DNA of 64,000 nt, from NCBI GenBank assembly GCA_030407085.1, contig CM059584.1, positions 63,627,501 through 63,691,500 on the forward strand. Direction: 5' to 3'. Each line of letters starts with the position of its first letter. Within the stretch, counting starts at the first letter, position 1. This document shows, one piece after another, positions 1-10,915 of this stretch. Under the pieces are notes generated by a model. It ran no database searches. It was not told where the DNA came from and saw nothing but the letters and a program-made list of their open reading frames with translations. Source of the stretch: Trichopria drosophilae (Eukaryota > Arthropoda > Insecta > Hymenoptera > Diapriidae). The position numbers were made by a program, and so were the translations under genes.

Positions 1-360
1 AATGAATCTTCACGTGTACCTGCAACTAATTTTTACATATAATTAGTTAAATTTAAGTTTTGTAACATGTGTACAAATTACGTTTTTACAAGACGCACAA
101 TTTATTTTATTTGGTCCTTTAACAAAAATCACTACTTTAGGATAATTTTAAACATACGTAACGATTATTTCTGGTTACTAATATTTACAATTACCTGTTA
201 ACTTTACGTATTCGGTAGCGTAACGATGCTGTGTAAATCCGAATATGATAAATATTTTTTAGGTATCCCTTCAAAATACAAAATACTATATTGAAGTACA
301 CCACATGTAGGCTGAAAATGTTTAAATATGAGTATATTCTGAAAATCACTTTTTCAATTC
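1..360. other. AT-rich flank, nothing assignable
   Basis: AT-rich sequence with stop codons in all frames and no repeat or splice pattern I can defend. It ends where GC content rises abruptly at about 361, which is taken as the 5' truncation point of the LINE tail that follows. Confidence 0.4.
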
Positions 361-717
361 GGATCTCGGGAGGAGGACCACTAACACCTGAGGGCTTTGG
401 GGAATGTCTGCTCGCCTCACAGGAGGGATGGGACGCGGTGGTCATCATCGCCACCTCCATCATCGATAGGCTGAATGCCATCAGAAGAGAAGAAGAAGGA
501 AGAGGCAACAACATCGCCCACGACCTGAAGAGCCAAAACATCGGCGGAGGGCCTTCTGAGACATAGCCTGCCCCCCTCGAAGTAATGCCTTCCGGCGGTT
601 TCCGAGGGGGGAATCACAGTCTAAGCGGAGGTGGTTTTAGCGGGTGCGAGACCCGCACTCCTACTGGCGCCGGCCGGCAGGGATGGCTGGTAGAGCTTTC
701 CATCGCCGCTTCGGAAA
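361..717 (+). mobile_element. 5'-truncated R1-clade (Waldo/TRAS-like) LINE 3' end
   Basis: The frame open to 566 reads as the extreme C terminus of an R1-clade LINE ORF2: a WDAVVIIATSIIDRLNAIRR stretch followed by acidic and basic residues (EEEGRG) and a stop at 564-566. A GC-rich 3' untranslated segment follows, with a perfect hairpin gcgggt-gcgag-acccgc at 640-656. The segment ends exactly where an ACAC/ACGC/ACAT repeat begins. As established knowledge, Waldo elements target ACAY repeats and R1-clade LINEs carry such C termini. No reverse transcriptase or endonuclease is left, so the clade assignment is inference. Base composition differs sharply from both flanks, which supports an insertion. 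An unrelated GC-rich fragment remains possible. Confidence 0.42.
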
Positions 718-842
718 AAAACACACACACATGCACGCACGCACGCGCACACGCACGCGCACGCACGCACGCACGCCTGCACGCATGCCCGCGCACACAC
801 ACACACACATACACACATACATACATACATACGTACAAGGAA
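718..842. repeat. ACAC/ACGC/ACAT compound microsatellite
   Basis: Runs of ACAC, then ACGC, then ACAC, then ACAT units directly follow the LINE tail. Long apparent reading frames of Thr/His/Ala/Arg on one strand and Cys/Val on the other are artefacts of this repeat. Confidence 0.9.
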
Positions 843-1540
843 TACACATGAAATATGTAAAAAAATTTGAAGAACAAAGACTAGATGCATATATGGTATC
901 TTCCTAACAGTTTAACTGAGACGAATGGAAATGTCGTTAAATAAGTGTATTTGTTTGCACGCAAACTTTTAGTATTATTTCATTCAAACTCTTTAGATAT
1001 TTTCTAATAATTCAATTTAAATCCATGATACATTATGAAGACTGTTTTATCACTTTTATTACTTTCAAAGGTGTTGAGTACTTCTAATAACATTTTAATG
1101 CAACGTATATTATTGTACACTATTTGCATTAGAAATGTATTGCACTATTAAGATTTGGATGGGAAGTAGAGAACGTATAAATGAAGTAGGTTTCCAGTTT
1201 GATAGCTAAATGCCTACTATTTTTTTGTCCTTGGCGTAACTAATTTCAAACATGTCCAATAACTAACCTGGGTTTCATACTACTATTTTCTTCCTAAAAT
1301 TGTCTACTTCCGCCCTAGTACATTTTCCGTAATTATCGTTACCACTCACTGTTTTCCGTGTATGAATGGTAAATTCCGTATGTTATGCTGAATGTTCCTA
1401 ATTTTTTACGAGCAACTTTACAGAAACTCATCAAAATAAATGCAGCCTCTTTTATCCATATTCCATGTTTACAGATTCTTGTGTTTTTATTAATTTCTTT
1501 CCTTGTTTTAAATTGAAATATTTATTGAAAACTTTTATTA
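843..1540. other. AT-rich spacer, no gene seen
   Basis: No open frame of note, no inverted repeat and no target duplication seen. It borders the 3' end of the minus-strand LINE at about 1541. Confidence 0.4.
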
Positions 1541-1626
1541 TGCATTGGTCGGCTCGACCGTATGCAAACTTGGACATAACAGATTAGTACAAAAAATAAA
1601 AATAAAAAATATAAAATAACATAATA

Positions 1627-1708
1627 TACGCAATGATAATAGATAATAATACAATTACATAACATACGCAATGATAATAGATAATAATACAATTACATAA
1701 CATACGCC
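1627..1708. repeat. 38-bp tandem duplication in LINE 3' UTR
   Basis: Two head-to-tail copies of a 38-bp unit starting cgcaatgataatagataata (starts at 1629 and 1667), with a third partial match at the left edge. Confidence 0.85.
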
Positions 1709-2053
1709 ATAAGATATTAAAAAATAAGTAAAGATAAAAAATCTAATCGGCGCGCGATTACGATAATCACAGTGTATGTTAAGATATGAGATCGTAAAGA
1801 TTACAAGGCAGGTACAACGACGTAAAGTAGTCATCCGACGAGGGATAAACGTAAACATGCCGCATATACAACTAAAATAAGTACATTAAAGGGTAACGCG
1901 ACGAAGCTTAGCAATAACGAGATCAAAGAGACTACAAATGCGCAAAGAATATAAAAAAAAGATGATAAAAAATAAAATATAACTGTAATCGCAGTATAAA
2001 AGTTTACTTAACGCTACTTAAAAGCTAGGTGCTAACGCGACGTAGCTGCGAGC

Positions 2054-4938
2054 TCAGAGCACTTTGGAAAATCGTAATATTGGGTGCGTTACGAACACTA
2101 GAAGGAAGAGAATTCCAAAGATAAGTAGCTTCATCCAGAATGAGTTACGAAAGTAATCGGTGCGACAGACTGGTAGTCGATAGTCTGATGAATGAGCGAG
2201 CCGCGATGAAAAACGTTGTGATGGATGCACGGGGACAAAATTAGCATGAAGGTACGAAGGCTGGGATGATGACAATATCTGGTACGTTAACGTCGCTAAA
2301 AAGTAATTCCGACGATCTTCAGTTGATAACCAGTTTGCTCGAGCCCAGAATGATGCGAGATTTTGGTCCCTACAGAGCCTGTAGATATATCTCAGCGCGG
2401 AGTTCAGTAATCGGCGAATTTTTAATAACAAGTACTGAGATGCATCACGGTAAATTACACAGACGTAATCGATATGCGGTAAGACTGGTGGGTAAGGTAG
2501 AACCTCTGAACCCTAACCGATGTAAGGTAAAATGAACTTTGGAACAGATCGACGAAACGTGACGGTTCCAAGTTAGGTCCGAAGAGAAACTCCAAGGTCG
2601 CGCACTTCATCGACGTATGGGACCGTATATCCGTTGACGATTATTGGTGGGACGTCCGTGGTTTTTAACGTGGCTAAGTTGTACCTAGAGCCGAAAAAAA
2701 TGGCTTTTGTTTTCTTACTGCTCAATTTAAGTCCGCATTCCTGAGTCCAAGATAGAAACGTAGCAATTTCGGCATTCAATTTGTCCACGGTCTCATGAAG
2801 AAGACTAATCGGCGTAGTTAGATAGAACTGGGTGTCGTCCGCAAAAACCAATGTAGATTCGCGACAATATCGCATACGCGCGAATAAAGTGTTGAACACT
2901 ATAATGAATAATATTGGCCCCAGGCTCGAACCTTGTGGTACTCCAGATGTAGCTGACACCTCAGGGGCCAGAACTCCGTCCAGGCCCTTGATCGTTTGCG
3001 AGGGATCACTAAAGTAAGAATGCACCCATGTGGTAGCGATGTTGTCAAAACCAATATTCCGCAAACACTTCAATATAAGCGAATGACCTAGTGAGTCGAA
3101 AGCCTTGGAAATGTCGAATAATACCAGAATAGTTATAAAACCCTGCTCAATCCCATATCTGACGTCATCCAAAATCTTCAGTAGGGCGTTCTGCGTGCTG
3201 TGAAACCGATGGAATCCACATTGATGAGGGTGAAGAAGATTGTTCGACTCAATATAATTGACAAGTTGCCTGTTTACCAAGGAGTCAAGCGGCTTGGCGA
3301 TGTGGGGAGGGCAACAACATCGCCCACAGGTCGAGTATCATTCGGAGACGTTGGATTGGAGCATTTATTCAGCGGGATGATGAAAGATCGTTTCCATGAA
3401 TTTGGATTAACACCAGTTAACAACGACATATTAAAAATGAAAGTTAACGGAACGACCACTACTGACAAAATCTTCTGCAGGTGACGCAGCTGCAACCCGT
3501 CGGGACTCGGGCTTTTTGACTTATTGAATGAGGCATTCATCACTCTAAGCACGTCCTCAGTAGATACAGTAGAAAAGGTGAAAGTAATCATAGATATAGA
3601 CGGAACGACACTTTGAGAGGCTCTTAGTAAGTCATGAAGTTCGGACTTGGTACATGGCGAGGCAACTTGGCCGTAGTGATTATTAAGTTCTCCGGGGGTG
3701 AAGTGAATCAGGGACGACGATGACTTGGCCTGGGTAATTCCAAACTTATTGAGTAATGCCCAGATCTTCGGTGGGTCGGATTGCCGTCCCAGCGCCCCAC
3801 AAATGTAATCGTCCTTTGCTGTACGTAAGGATAACTTGATAGCCTTACGCAATTGCCGGTACTGATGCATAAGAAGAGTGCTGCAGGTGACCTTGGCTCG
3901 GCGATAAAGCGAGTTTCGCAGCTTAATTTGACGTTTAATGGCCGACGTGATCCAGGGGCCATGCGGTCGCTTCGAAGATACGGTCTTAACGGGTGCATAT
4001 TTATCGAGCATTGATCCCACACAAAAATAAAATCGATCAAGAAGTTGCGAGATGTTGGCTGACGGAGAAGTCGCAGAACAATAGAGTTCCGGAACTGTGT
4101 TGCGCAGTGTAGTATTCAGTTCATTGTTAAGGGCCACAAAGTTACACGAACCGAAATTGCGGTAGGTGACAACCTTTGGTTGATGCGAATAATTCTCTAC
4201 ACGGTATCGAGTAGCAATGAGGTCTTGGCCAGCGGCGAATGGTTGATCTGATTGTACAAAATCACAGACTTTAACACTGGAATCAACAAGAATAACATCA
4301 AGATGTGTATGCGAACCAGAATGCAAAGCATGGTGAGTTGGCCCAAATGGAATAGTGTACAATGAATGCTCAGAAATGAACTTACGTAAAAACATAGTAT
4401 TCGGATTATTTGCTGACAGATCACAATTAAAATCACCGGTGATCACAACATTCTTATACGTAGGCAAAAAGACATTTAGTTTAAACATGAAATACGAAAA
4501 CATACAGCCATCAGGTCGCCTATATACAACGGCTAGCAGCAAGTTCGAATTCGGTGGAATTCTAATATCGATCAATAAAAATTCGGGCTCATTAATGGCG
4601 GAATTGTCGGACGCATCAATTATAGAATAATTAAACGATTCATATACGTAACACGCAACGCCACCTCCGAGAATAAAACGATTTCGGCCTTCGGAAGGAA
4701 TTACACGATCGTTACGCACTAAATTAAAAGATGGGATCCTCATGGTTTGAGTGGCAATATCCGGAGTCAGCCATGTTTCGGTAACAGCGAGTATCGAAAT
4801 GTCAGACGTTTGGAGCAAATGTTCGGTTTGGTGAAAATGCGCGCGCCGAGAATTAATATTCGAATGAGCAATTTTGACTACATTAGGCGACCCATGTGAT
4901 CGGCGTGAGTCCGGATTACGAAGTGCTGAGTTCCCCAC
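2054..4938 (-). pseudogene. LINE ORF2: endonuclease plus reverse transcriptase, frameshifted
   Basis: Multifunctional protein that nicks target DNA and reverse-transcribes the element RNA. The first block (4938-3274) has an APE-type endonuclease: an AHSNINS start, then TETWLTP and GDFNCDLS catalytic motifs, followed by a linker and the start of the fingers domain (NDTRPV). The second block (3280-2573) has reverse transcriptase motifs FDISKAFDS, SGVPQGSSLGPILF and the catalytic VFADDTQFY. A third block (2431-2054) keeps a C-terminal CRTDYFRNSFW motif typical of these LINEs. The blocks lie in different frames. The first shift fits loss of one C in a C run near 3310, and others lie near 2590 and near 2120. 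The first block opens just downstream of the ORF1 stop, and no ATG is visible at that point. The coding capacity is clearly dead. Confidence 0.88.
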
Positions 4939-4941
4939 CTG

Positions 4942-5658
4942 TCAATTCATCTTAAGAAGATCGAATTCCGTGACAACTGGCATAGCAGGGTGATCGCGAT
5001 CCTTGCGGTAGAAAATGCACCCGTCACGAACCCATACACGCGAATTCGGGATCGAATTAGCCTTTGTCTTTGCCATATTTAGCAAGGTGTACGCCGTTTT
5101 TGCCAAGAACTCATTTACGAAAATTATAGTTGGATCTTCGGGGTAAAGCTCCGGAAAGATGTCGGCGAGCGTAATCTTCCCGATTTTGCGTTTGCATTCG
5201 ATAATATGGTTGCGAATCTCGAACGACATGAATTTCACCAGAAGCGAGAAAGCCGTCGGAACCGTTTCGACACTATTTTTAACAAAATTAGTCTTCCGAA
5301 TGTCGATGATGTGGTTGCGATACTGCGGTACGTTCAGCCTATCAAGAACCCGGCCGACAATTTCGGCATGGTCGAGTTTACAGCTTTCAGGGATACCGGT
5401 AATCACTAATAACGAGTTGGGCAATTCGAAAGCTTTTTGATATTTCAAACGCTCAATTTCAGCTGTATTCCAATCCGTACGATTCGCGAGTGTTGTTAAA
5501 TATGTCTGCAAACTGTCGAGACGCGCCGCATTATTGAGCGTTTGCTGCGTATGAAATGTCATGCGTTGATCAGCTGTCATTGTGCTCCAAGTATCCGGTA
5601 GCACAGCTGGTTGGACTACAGGCGGCGGCGGGAGACCGGCGAAAGGAATGGGATTCAT
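4942..5658 (-). CDS. LINE ORF1 protein (RRM-like), 238 aa
   Basis: ORF1 of the minus-strand LINE. It starts at an ATG (MNPIPFAGLPPPP), has a proline-rich N terminus, a short helical region (about residues 30-75), then an LLVITGIPE motif near residue 83. That motif is the usual start of the RRM-like fold in Jockey/CR1 ORF1 proteins. A basic, Phe-rich C-terminal domain follows, ending in LLKMN. ORF1 proteins bind element RNA and form the ribonucleoprotein; that role is family knowledge. The frame is uninterrupted, unlike ORF2. It ends a few bases before the first ORF2 block, which suggests coupled termination and restart or a shared polycistronic message. Confidence 0.75.
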   Translation of the reverse strand: MNPIPFAGLPPPPVVQPAVLPDTWSTMTADQRMTFHTQQTLNNAARLDSLQTYLTTLANRTDWNTAEIERLKYQKAFELPNSLLVITGIPESCKLDHAEIVGRVLDRLNVPQYRNHIIDIRKTNFVKNSVETVPTAFSLLVKFMSFEIRNHIIECKRKIGKITLADIFPELYPEDPTIIFVNEFLAKTAYTLLNMAKTKANSIPNSRVWVRDGCIFYRKDRDHPAMPVVTEFDLLKMN

Positions 5659-5727
5659 AGTGCTGAAGGTAGCGAGGGGAGATAACGAATAATTAATTGG
5701 AATAGTGGGATACGAGCACGACGGAGT

Positions 5728-6066
5728 TTATGAGGCAAGGGGGGATTGACGATTTCGGCAGGACACTGATACAGGCGCACTGGCGGGGAGAGGGGAAACG
5801 ATAGTAGAATGGGATAAGACGTCGGCACTATCCGAAACGGTACAAAGTAAATAGGCGAAAGACCGTGCGCAACACTGAGATGCGGGTTTATGACGCATAT
5901 ATAATTTCACGCACGACCGATGAAATGCACAACCACACTCAGCGCATGTATATTTATCGCGAACGGGGCCACCGCACCGTTTAAACGAAAGGAGTTGATC
6001 GAACTGGGAATGCGGAGACGCGTTCCTTTTCCTATTCGAAGATCTCTTCGATTTTCTTGTTGGCAT
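5728..6066 (-). CDS. PHD-like zinc-finger ORF of the LINE, 112 aa
   Basis: A basic N terminus (MPTRKSKRSSNRKRN) is followed by a Cys/His cluster (residues about 31-68): C, then C-x2-C, then a H-x3-C pair in AFHRSC, then a terminal CC. This spacing resembles a PHD finger. The tail is Ser/Ala-rich. It is the first ORF after the LINE 5' leader, about 70 bp before the ORF1 start, so it is either a separate ORF or an ORF1 N terminus split off by a frameshift. A similar PHD-like ORF precedes ORF1 in the second LINE of this window (27907-28167). Function is unknown; recognition of chromatin or of RNA are both possible inferences. Confidence 0.6.
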   Translation of the reverse strand: MPTRKSKRSSNRKRNASPHSQFDQLLSFKRCGGPVRDKYTCAECGCAFHRSCVKLYMRHKPASQCCARSFAYLLCTVSDSADVLSHSTIVSPLPASAPVSVSCRNRQSPLAS

Positions 6067-6520
6067 CGGTTATCTGTTACTCCACGAAAAATCGGCTACA
6101 TTAGTCGGTGACAGCAGACGATGGTCGAGTGAGGTGGAAACAGAGCTGTCTTGAGGCATGCGCATTAGGTCGTCAGGTTCTCGGTGTTCGTCGGCACGTG
6201 CGAGTCACAACGAACAAACGTTGACGTAAACTGATGACGTGGAATCAAGGTATTAGGTCACGTGATTCCCCAACTCACTCGTAATAACGGTTGAAAATTA
6301 TCGTGACTGTTGATGCAATAATTAAATATAAAAGAGGCTGCTCGTGGACCGAGATAAGACACAAAACACAAACGTGATACGTCAGTCCACTGCACACGCG
6401 CTCCTGCAAAAAAGTCCCACTCGAGAAAACAAAATATGGAGAGAAATGAGAATTCTCTACGGAGCTTAAGAATGAGCTGCGTTCTACTCACCAGTCGGAA
6501 GGCTATGAATGAAAGTACTT

Positions 6521-6810
6521 GAAGGTTTCCTGTTCACGATGAGAAAATAATGCAGGAATGGTTGACTCAAATAAGAAAACACATGCCCCAAGTAGAGTCA
6601 GATCCTGAATCGATGTTGTGCTCCGATCATTTCCAAGAAACATGTTTCTATGTAAATGGAAAGTATAGAAAATTCAAAGCATCTGCAGTACCAACATTAT
6701 TCCCAGTGACATCAAAAGAAGATGAACATTTACGCATAAGTATTGTATTATCTAAAAATAATGGAATTAAGAAATACCGTATTAGCCCGAATATAACTCG
6801 GTATTTTTAG
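6521..6810 (+). pseudogene. THAP zinc-finger domain exon (partial)
   Basis: THAP domains are C2CH zinc fingers that bind DNA and occur in transposases and in host factors. Visible here: FPVHDEKIMQEWL at the start, then LCSDHFQETCF (the CxxHF second half of the zinc site) and AVPTLFP, the signature THAP ending. The N-terminal CxxxC half is missing, as expected if it lies in an upstream exon. An AG at 6520-6521 precedes the FP residues, although its pyrimidine tract is poor. The frame continues to a stop at 6808-6810, but a splice donor may be used earlier, for example the GT at 6779, which would join in frame with the exon at 7037. Exon 1 is not visible; the LINE just upstream may have removed or displaced it. 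THAP identity is firm; membership of one gene with the DDE exon is inference. Confidence 0.68.
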
Positions 6811-7036
6811 CGAAAAGTTTCAGACAAAAATCGACATCCGTCTTATAATCGCGCCTCAACGATAGGAAGGTCACAAAATGGACAAATTATTTTTTTTTTC
6901 TTAAAAATAATTTATTATTATTACAAACAATAAATATGTATACAAAAATAACAATGCATAATACAACGAAAAAAATACTCGATTTCACTTTTTTAACTTA
7001 CTAGTTACAAAAGTAAAATTTTAGTTATAGTAACAG
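6811..7036. other. Intron-like AT-rich spacer
   Basis: AT-rich sequence between the THAP exon and the next predicted exon, ending in a splice-acceptor-like tagtaacag at 7036. Confidence 0.35.
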
Positions 7037-7204
7037 GTGTAGAAAATAGACCCGTGAGTAAGCCCACTGATGATTTCGAACATGCACGTTTAGCATCTGA
7101 ACAAAAGCATAATGTACACAATGAAACAAATGAACCACAGAATTTACAGATAGCACTAGAGAATACAGAGACGTGTGCATCTCAGGAACAAGAAAATGAG
7201 CCAG
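7037..7204 (+). pseudogene. Predicted acidic linker exon of the THAP gene
   Basis: A 168-bp segment bounded by AG (7035-7036) and a good donor (CCAG then GTATGT at 7205). It starts with two bases completing a codon and ends one base into a codon, so it is a phase-1/phase-1 exon that is fully open (about 55 codons). The peptide is Glu/Asn/Gln-rich with no recognisable domain, like the disordered linkers behind many THAP domains. The same phase and boundary style recur at 8333-8398 and at the 22840 acceptor. No transcript evidence is available to me. Confidence 0.5.
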
Positions 7205-8332
7205 GTATGTTTTTCGAAAATGTTTAATTCAGATATTTTTTCATATTAATTGGGGTGAGGTAGTCCTTCAAAAGGGGACCCTAAAAATTGATTCTTACAC
7301 ACTCCTAAATAAAAAATAAAAATTTGTCTCTGAACTGTTTCAGATTTTTATATTTTCTTTAATCTTTCCCGCAAGAGTTTTGCAATTTCATATAATAATT
7401 TTCACATACAACAAATCATTTACCTTAATTTTAGAATATTCGTAATTCTTACACAAAATGTAGGAAGAGCGTATTTAAATAAACAAAAAAAATGATTATT
7501 TATAGTCAAATATTCGCATTTATTGAGGATACACTTTTGGAAAAAAAATGAGAAAAGAGAATTAAACCACTAAAATTCGTATGGAAAAAAAAATGTTGCA
7601 ATTGTGTTCCAAATATTATCGTGTTCAACACGTGATACCTACAATATTATGTAGCTATGCACATAATTTGGAAGCTGCATGTTTGTTGTCACTTGAAGGT
7701 TGTGTTTTTTTATTGTTTTCAATTGTTTACTTTTATTTACTTTCTATTATTTAAAATTTAATTATTATGAAACACCCAATATGTTACAAAAGTGTTGTTT
7801 ATGCCTAATAAAAGTATATTTTATTAAAAGAAAAAAAAAATATCGCGAATTAGGTACATTTATTCCCAATGATATATTCCTGAAAGGAAAACTCTTTTTA
7901 TTGCAGTAGTGATTAAACTAATTCACTTTGGTGTATAACTTCCGTCCAAGCAAAGATAGTGCTAGTTAGGATTAATTGAGACACTCAATTCAAAAACCGG
8001 GCCGGCTTTGAAGCAGCCATAAAAGTGTTGCCCAATAGGCACAAGTAGAAAAAACCATATGTTACCTGCAACAAAGAAATATGTCTGTGGAGCTCATGAA
8101 ATCACACATTTCTTGTAAAAATGTTCTTTTATGACTCATTGAACAGTACTTTTGTGGGCTTTCGAGCGTCTGACCGGTTGTTAAAGTGGGTTGCCTCAAT
8201 TATATTTCATTTTTATCATACTACAAACAAAGATATTGTTTCGTGAAAACTTTGTTAACAAATTCCGATTGTCTAGCGTTTCATGGTCACATAGTCATAT
8301 TCATTTATATTGATTGGTACATTGTGTTTTAG
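7205..8332. other. Intron-like AT-rich stretch
   Basis: AT-rich, with no open frame or inverted repeat that I can defend. It ends with a T-rich tract and AG at 8331-8332 that would serve the next predicted exon. Confidence 0.35.
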
Positions 8333-8398
8333 ATGAGAGCATTCGTGAACCGGAATTTTCAGCAGAAGATATCCCTGTGTCTTCTGGAAATACGACAG
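8333..8398 (+). pseudogene. Predicted second linker exon of the THAP gene
   Basis: A 66-bp segment bounded by TTTTAG and by CAG followed by GTATGA. It is open throughout and phase-1/phase-1, reading an acidic DESIREPEFSAEDIPVSSG peptide. It joins in frame both with the upstream linker exon and with the acceptor at 22840 (which reads G-V-E-R-E-C-E). The evidence is splice-site quality and matching phase only. Confidence 0.45.
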
Positions 8399-9605
8399 GT
8401 ATGATTAGCATGACCAAAGTAATAAACTTCATACTCCAAATAATACCTATAAAGTGTTAAATTGAAATTGAATGAAAGTATGCATTTCTCATTATTACAA
8501 TGACAGCTTTCGGCCTTATATAAGTAATACCTTCAAACCCAAAGTCTGTGAAAAATCAATATAAACAATAAAATGATATACGTTACTTAAGACATACCAG
8601 GTATATACGAGAGAATGGTACATAGAGGAATCATGTTTTAAAGAAGATCAAATAAAATTCGTAAAATCGTGATCAAACTTGATCGTCTGGAGGTTCTCAG
8701 AATATATTCCCCTAGCACTGCACTTTTTGCAGTAAGTTATGTCAATTTACACATAAAAATGTATTTAATGTGCGAATTTTTTTGTTCTGGAAAATTATGT
8801 TTCAATCCTCTCCTGCATGTAGTGTAAGCTATTCATTAAATAAATTGGTATCTAATTAATTGTGCACTTAATGTTTATTGCCGAGTGTATTGTTATTTTT
8901 CACATCAAGTCGTTAATTGTATCAACAATTACAGGTTAGACGAGGGTTTTCCTATGTACCATACTCTCTTATCCATTCTATACACACAGTAAAGATAAAC
9001 TGATAATATTACGAAGATTTTGTGTAAATAACAATTTATTTTATTTTTTTTAAGAGTAAATATTGATATGTTTCAATTCACAATATAAGGTGGAAAGAAA
9101 TCAGAATATTTCACAAATTGCATAATTATAAAACAGACAATTACAATATATTTTCCATTAAAATGTAATACTTGGAAAGCTTTTTTGCACGTATATAAAA
9201 TGTAGGCATAATTTTGTGTCAAATATCAAACCAAACTAACAAACTTGAAACCAAAATATTCAAACAACTTATAATGTTCTGATCTTCATTTATAATAGAA
9301 ATTGTTAAAACTGTAAATAGAATACAAAACAGAAGTTTGCACGCGTTTTTCTTTTAATGGTAGTTATTACACGAAATCGAAAAAAAACGATTACATGCCA
9401 TAATATTAAAAAAATATAATATTATAGCAAAAAATATTATTGTGAATAATATTATTGTAAAGATATTACAGTTAATAATATTAATTTTTTAAATGTTATT
9501 GTAAAGAATATTTAAATTCTTGCATACATTTCTTTGGAAACATTAAGAACAGATATTGTAAGATTGGAAATAGTTTATTGAAAATAAATTTAATATTGTA
9601 CATAT
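8399..9605. other. Intron-like AT-rich stretch before the Gypsy element
   Basis: AT-rich sequence with several short aatatt palindromic runs at 9400-9500. No gene seen. It ends at the TGTGACG that opens the left LTR. Confidence 0.35.
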
Positions 9606-10915
9606 TGTGACGAAACCTGTCACAGATCGGCACGCTGGCCGAACCCCGCGCCATCTATTGAGGCCGGGCGTAACCCCGCCACGAAGTCCACCCGTCCCGA
9701 AGGAGGAACGGGTTTTTTACCGGAGCGCGCCTCCACTCGTCCTCCCCCACTGGTCGTGCTGCAGTGCGCCTCGAGAGTCCCCGAGTAACGGGCCTCGGCC
9801 GCCGCCGCCGACCTCTCTATCTCTCCCTATCGCTCTCTCTCACAACGGCGACAGCTAGCCCGAGACGAGACGGGGGCGCACGAAGCACTTTTCAGCGCTC
9901 CGTGTCGTCCCCTCCCGCCACGAAGACCCCGAGAACGGTGCTCGTCATCACCCCGACGAGTACGTCCCCCAGATAGGAGCCCCGGTCGAACCCCTCTCTC
10001 GCGCCGGTCGCTCGAGCGCGCACGCGCCGGCTCGACGACGCACCGCTGGAGAAGAGACGAGACGACACAGGCAGTATCCGTGAGGTTCTGTAAGCGAGAG
10101 GATTAGTTCGCGCCGAGTGCCCTCAAGTCGTTTGAGTTAGGACGAAAAAGTTTTTGGAGTAAGAACCATCTTCGTCGAGTTGGACGGAAATCGAGTGGTG
10201 CCCTCATCGCCGTGTCAGCAGAGTGGATCGAGTCGGCGTCCTGATCACCGTGCTGAACCCTCCAGGAACCAAGGAGGAATAGAGGAGCCATCCATCACCG
10301 CCAGTGAGTAGCTTTTTGGTTTTTATAAATACCCTATAGACCCCTCGCAAGTGATTAGTCTTTTTGTCGTCCCCGGTCATTTCTCGAAGTAGTTCCGCCT
10401 TCGCGAGATTTGAACTTGCGCCCCCGTCCCCCTTTCTTTGTCGTGGTAAGAAAATTAGAATCTGTCTCGTCCTTTTCCGGACGGAGGTCATAAATGGCTA
10501 AATCTAAATAGATTTTTCCATTTCAAAAAAAATAAATTTTCGAAAAAAGAAACGTAAGTGTCGTTACGAGTTCGTCGGAACTCGCCGGGAGTGTAAAGTA
10601 AAAATCAGTTTAGTGGTCCCTTTTAGTGTCGCGGCGGAAAAGGTTAAGTGCCGGTGAAAAATCGTTGCAACGGGTGCAACAAAAATTTAAATTGCAACGC
10701 TCGAGCACTTGTGTTCGTATTTATTATTAAATACGAAAACCAGTTGCCGGAAAATAAGTTGGCCCGGTAAAATCGAGGTGTTGGTAAACACCCGCCCTGC
10801 CGTCCCGAGCCGTTAGAGAAAAAAATTAAAATTCAACAGAATTTAACGAACTTATATTCCGTCGCAACTTCCCATTTAAAAATAAATGTTTATAACCCTG
10901 TAACGAAACTTTGAA
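9606..10915 (+). repeat. Left LTR of the Gypsy element (right edge uncertain)
   Basis: Begins TGTGACGAAACCTGTCAC. The part 9796-10446 matches the right LTR copy at 20009-20647 with few differences. It includes a TATA-like ttttataaataccctataga at 10319-10338. The first 190 bp (9606-9795) do not match the sequence preceding the right copy. The right boundary is a guess: I place it near 10915 because composition changes there, but no second intact copy confirms it. Confidence 0.6.

Larger units (their letters stand above)
1541..6440 (-). mobile_element. Jockey/CR1-type non-LTR retrotransposon, decayed
   Basis: A near full-length LINE on the minus strand. In transcription order it has a GC-rich 5' leader (about 6440-6070), a PHD-like zinc-finger ORF, an ORF1 nucleic-acid-binding protein, then an endonuclease/reverse transcriptase ORF2 broken by several frameshifts, and a 3' untranslated region with a 38-bp tandem duplication. 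A hairpin (ggtcg-gct-cgacc, 1547-1559) lies close to the 3' end. The domain content and the FADD reverse-transcriptase motif place it in the Jockey/CR1 superfamily. I cannot choose the clade without a tree. Both ends are estimates: I saw no target-site duplication. It lies just upstream of the THAP exon at 6.5 kb and may have displaced that gene's first exon. Confidence 0.85.

Noticed and set aside
585..907. Short frames on both strands rich in His/Thr/Ala/Arg or Cys/Val
   Set aside because: Products of the ACAC/ACGC repeat; no start context or domain.
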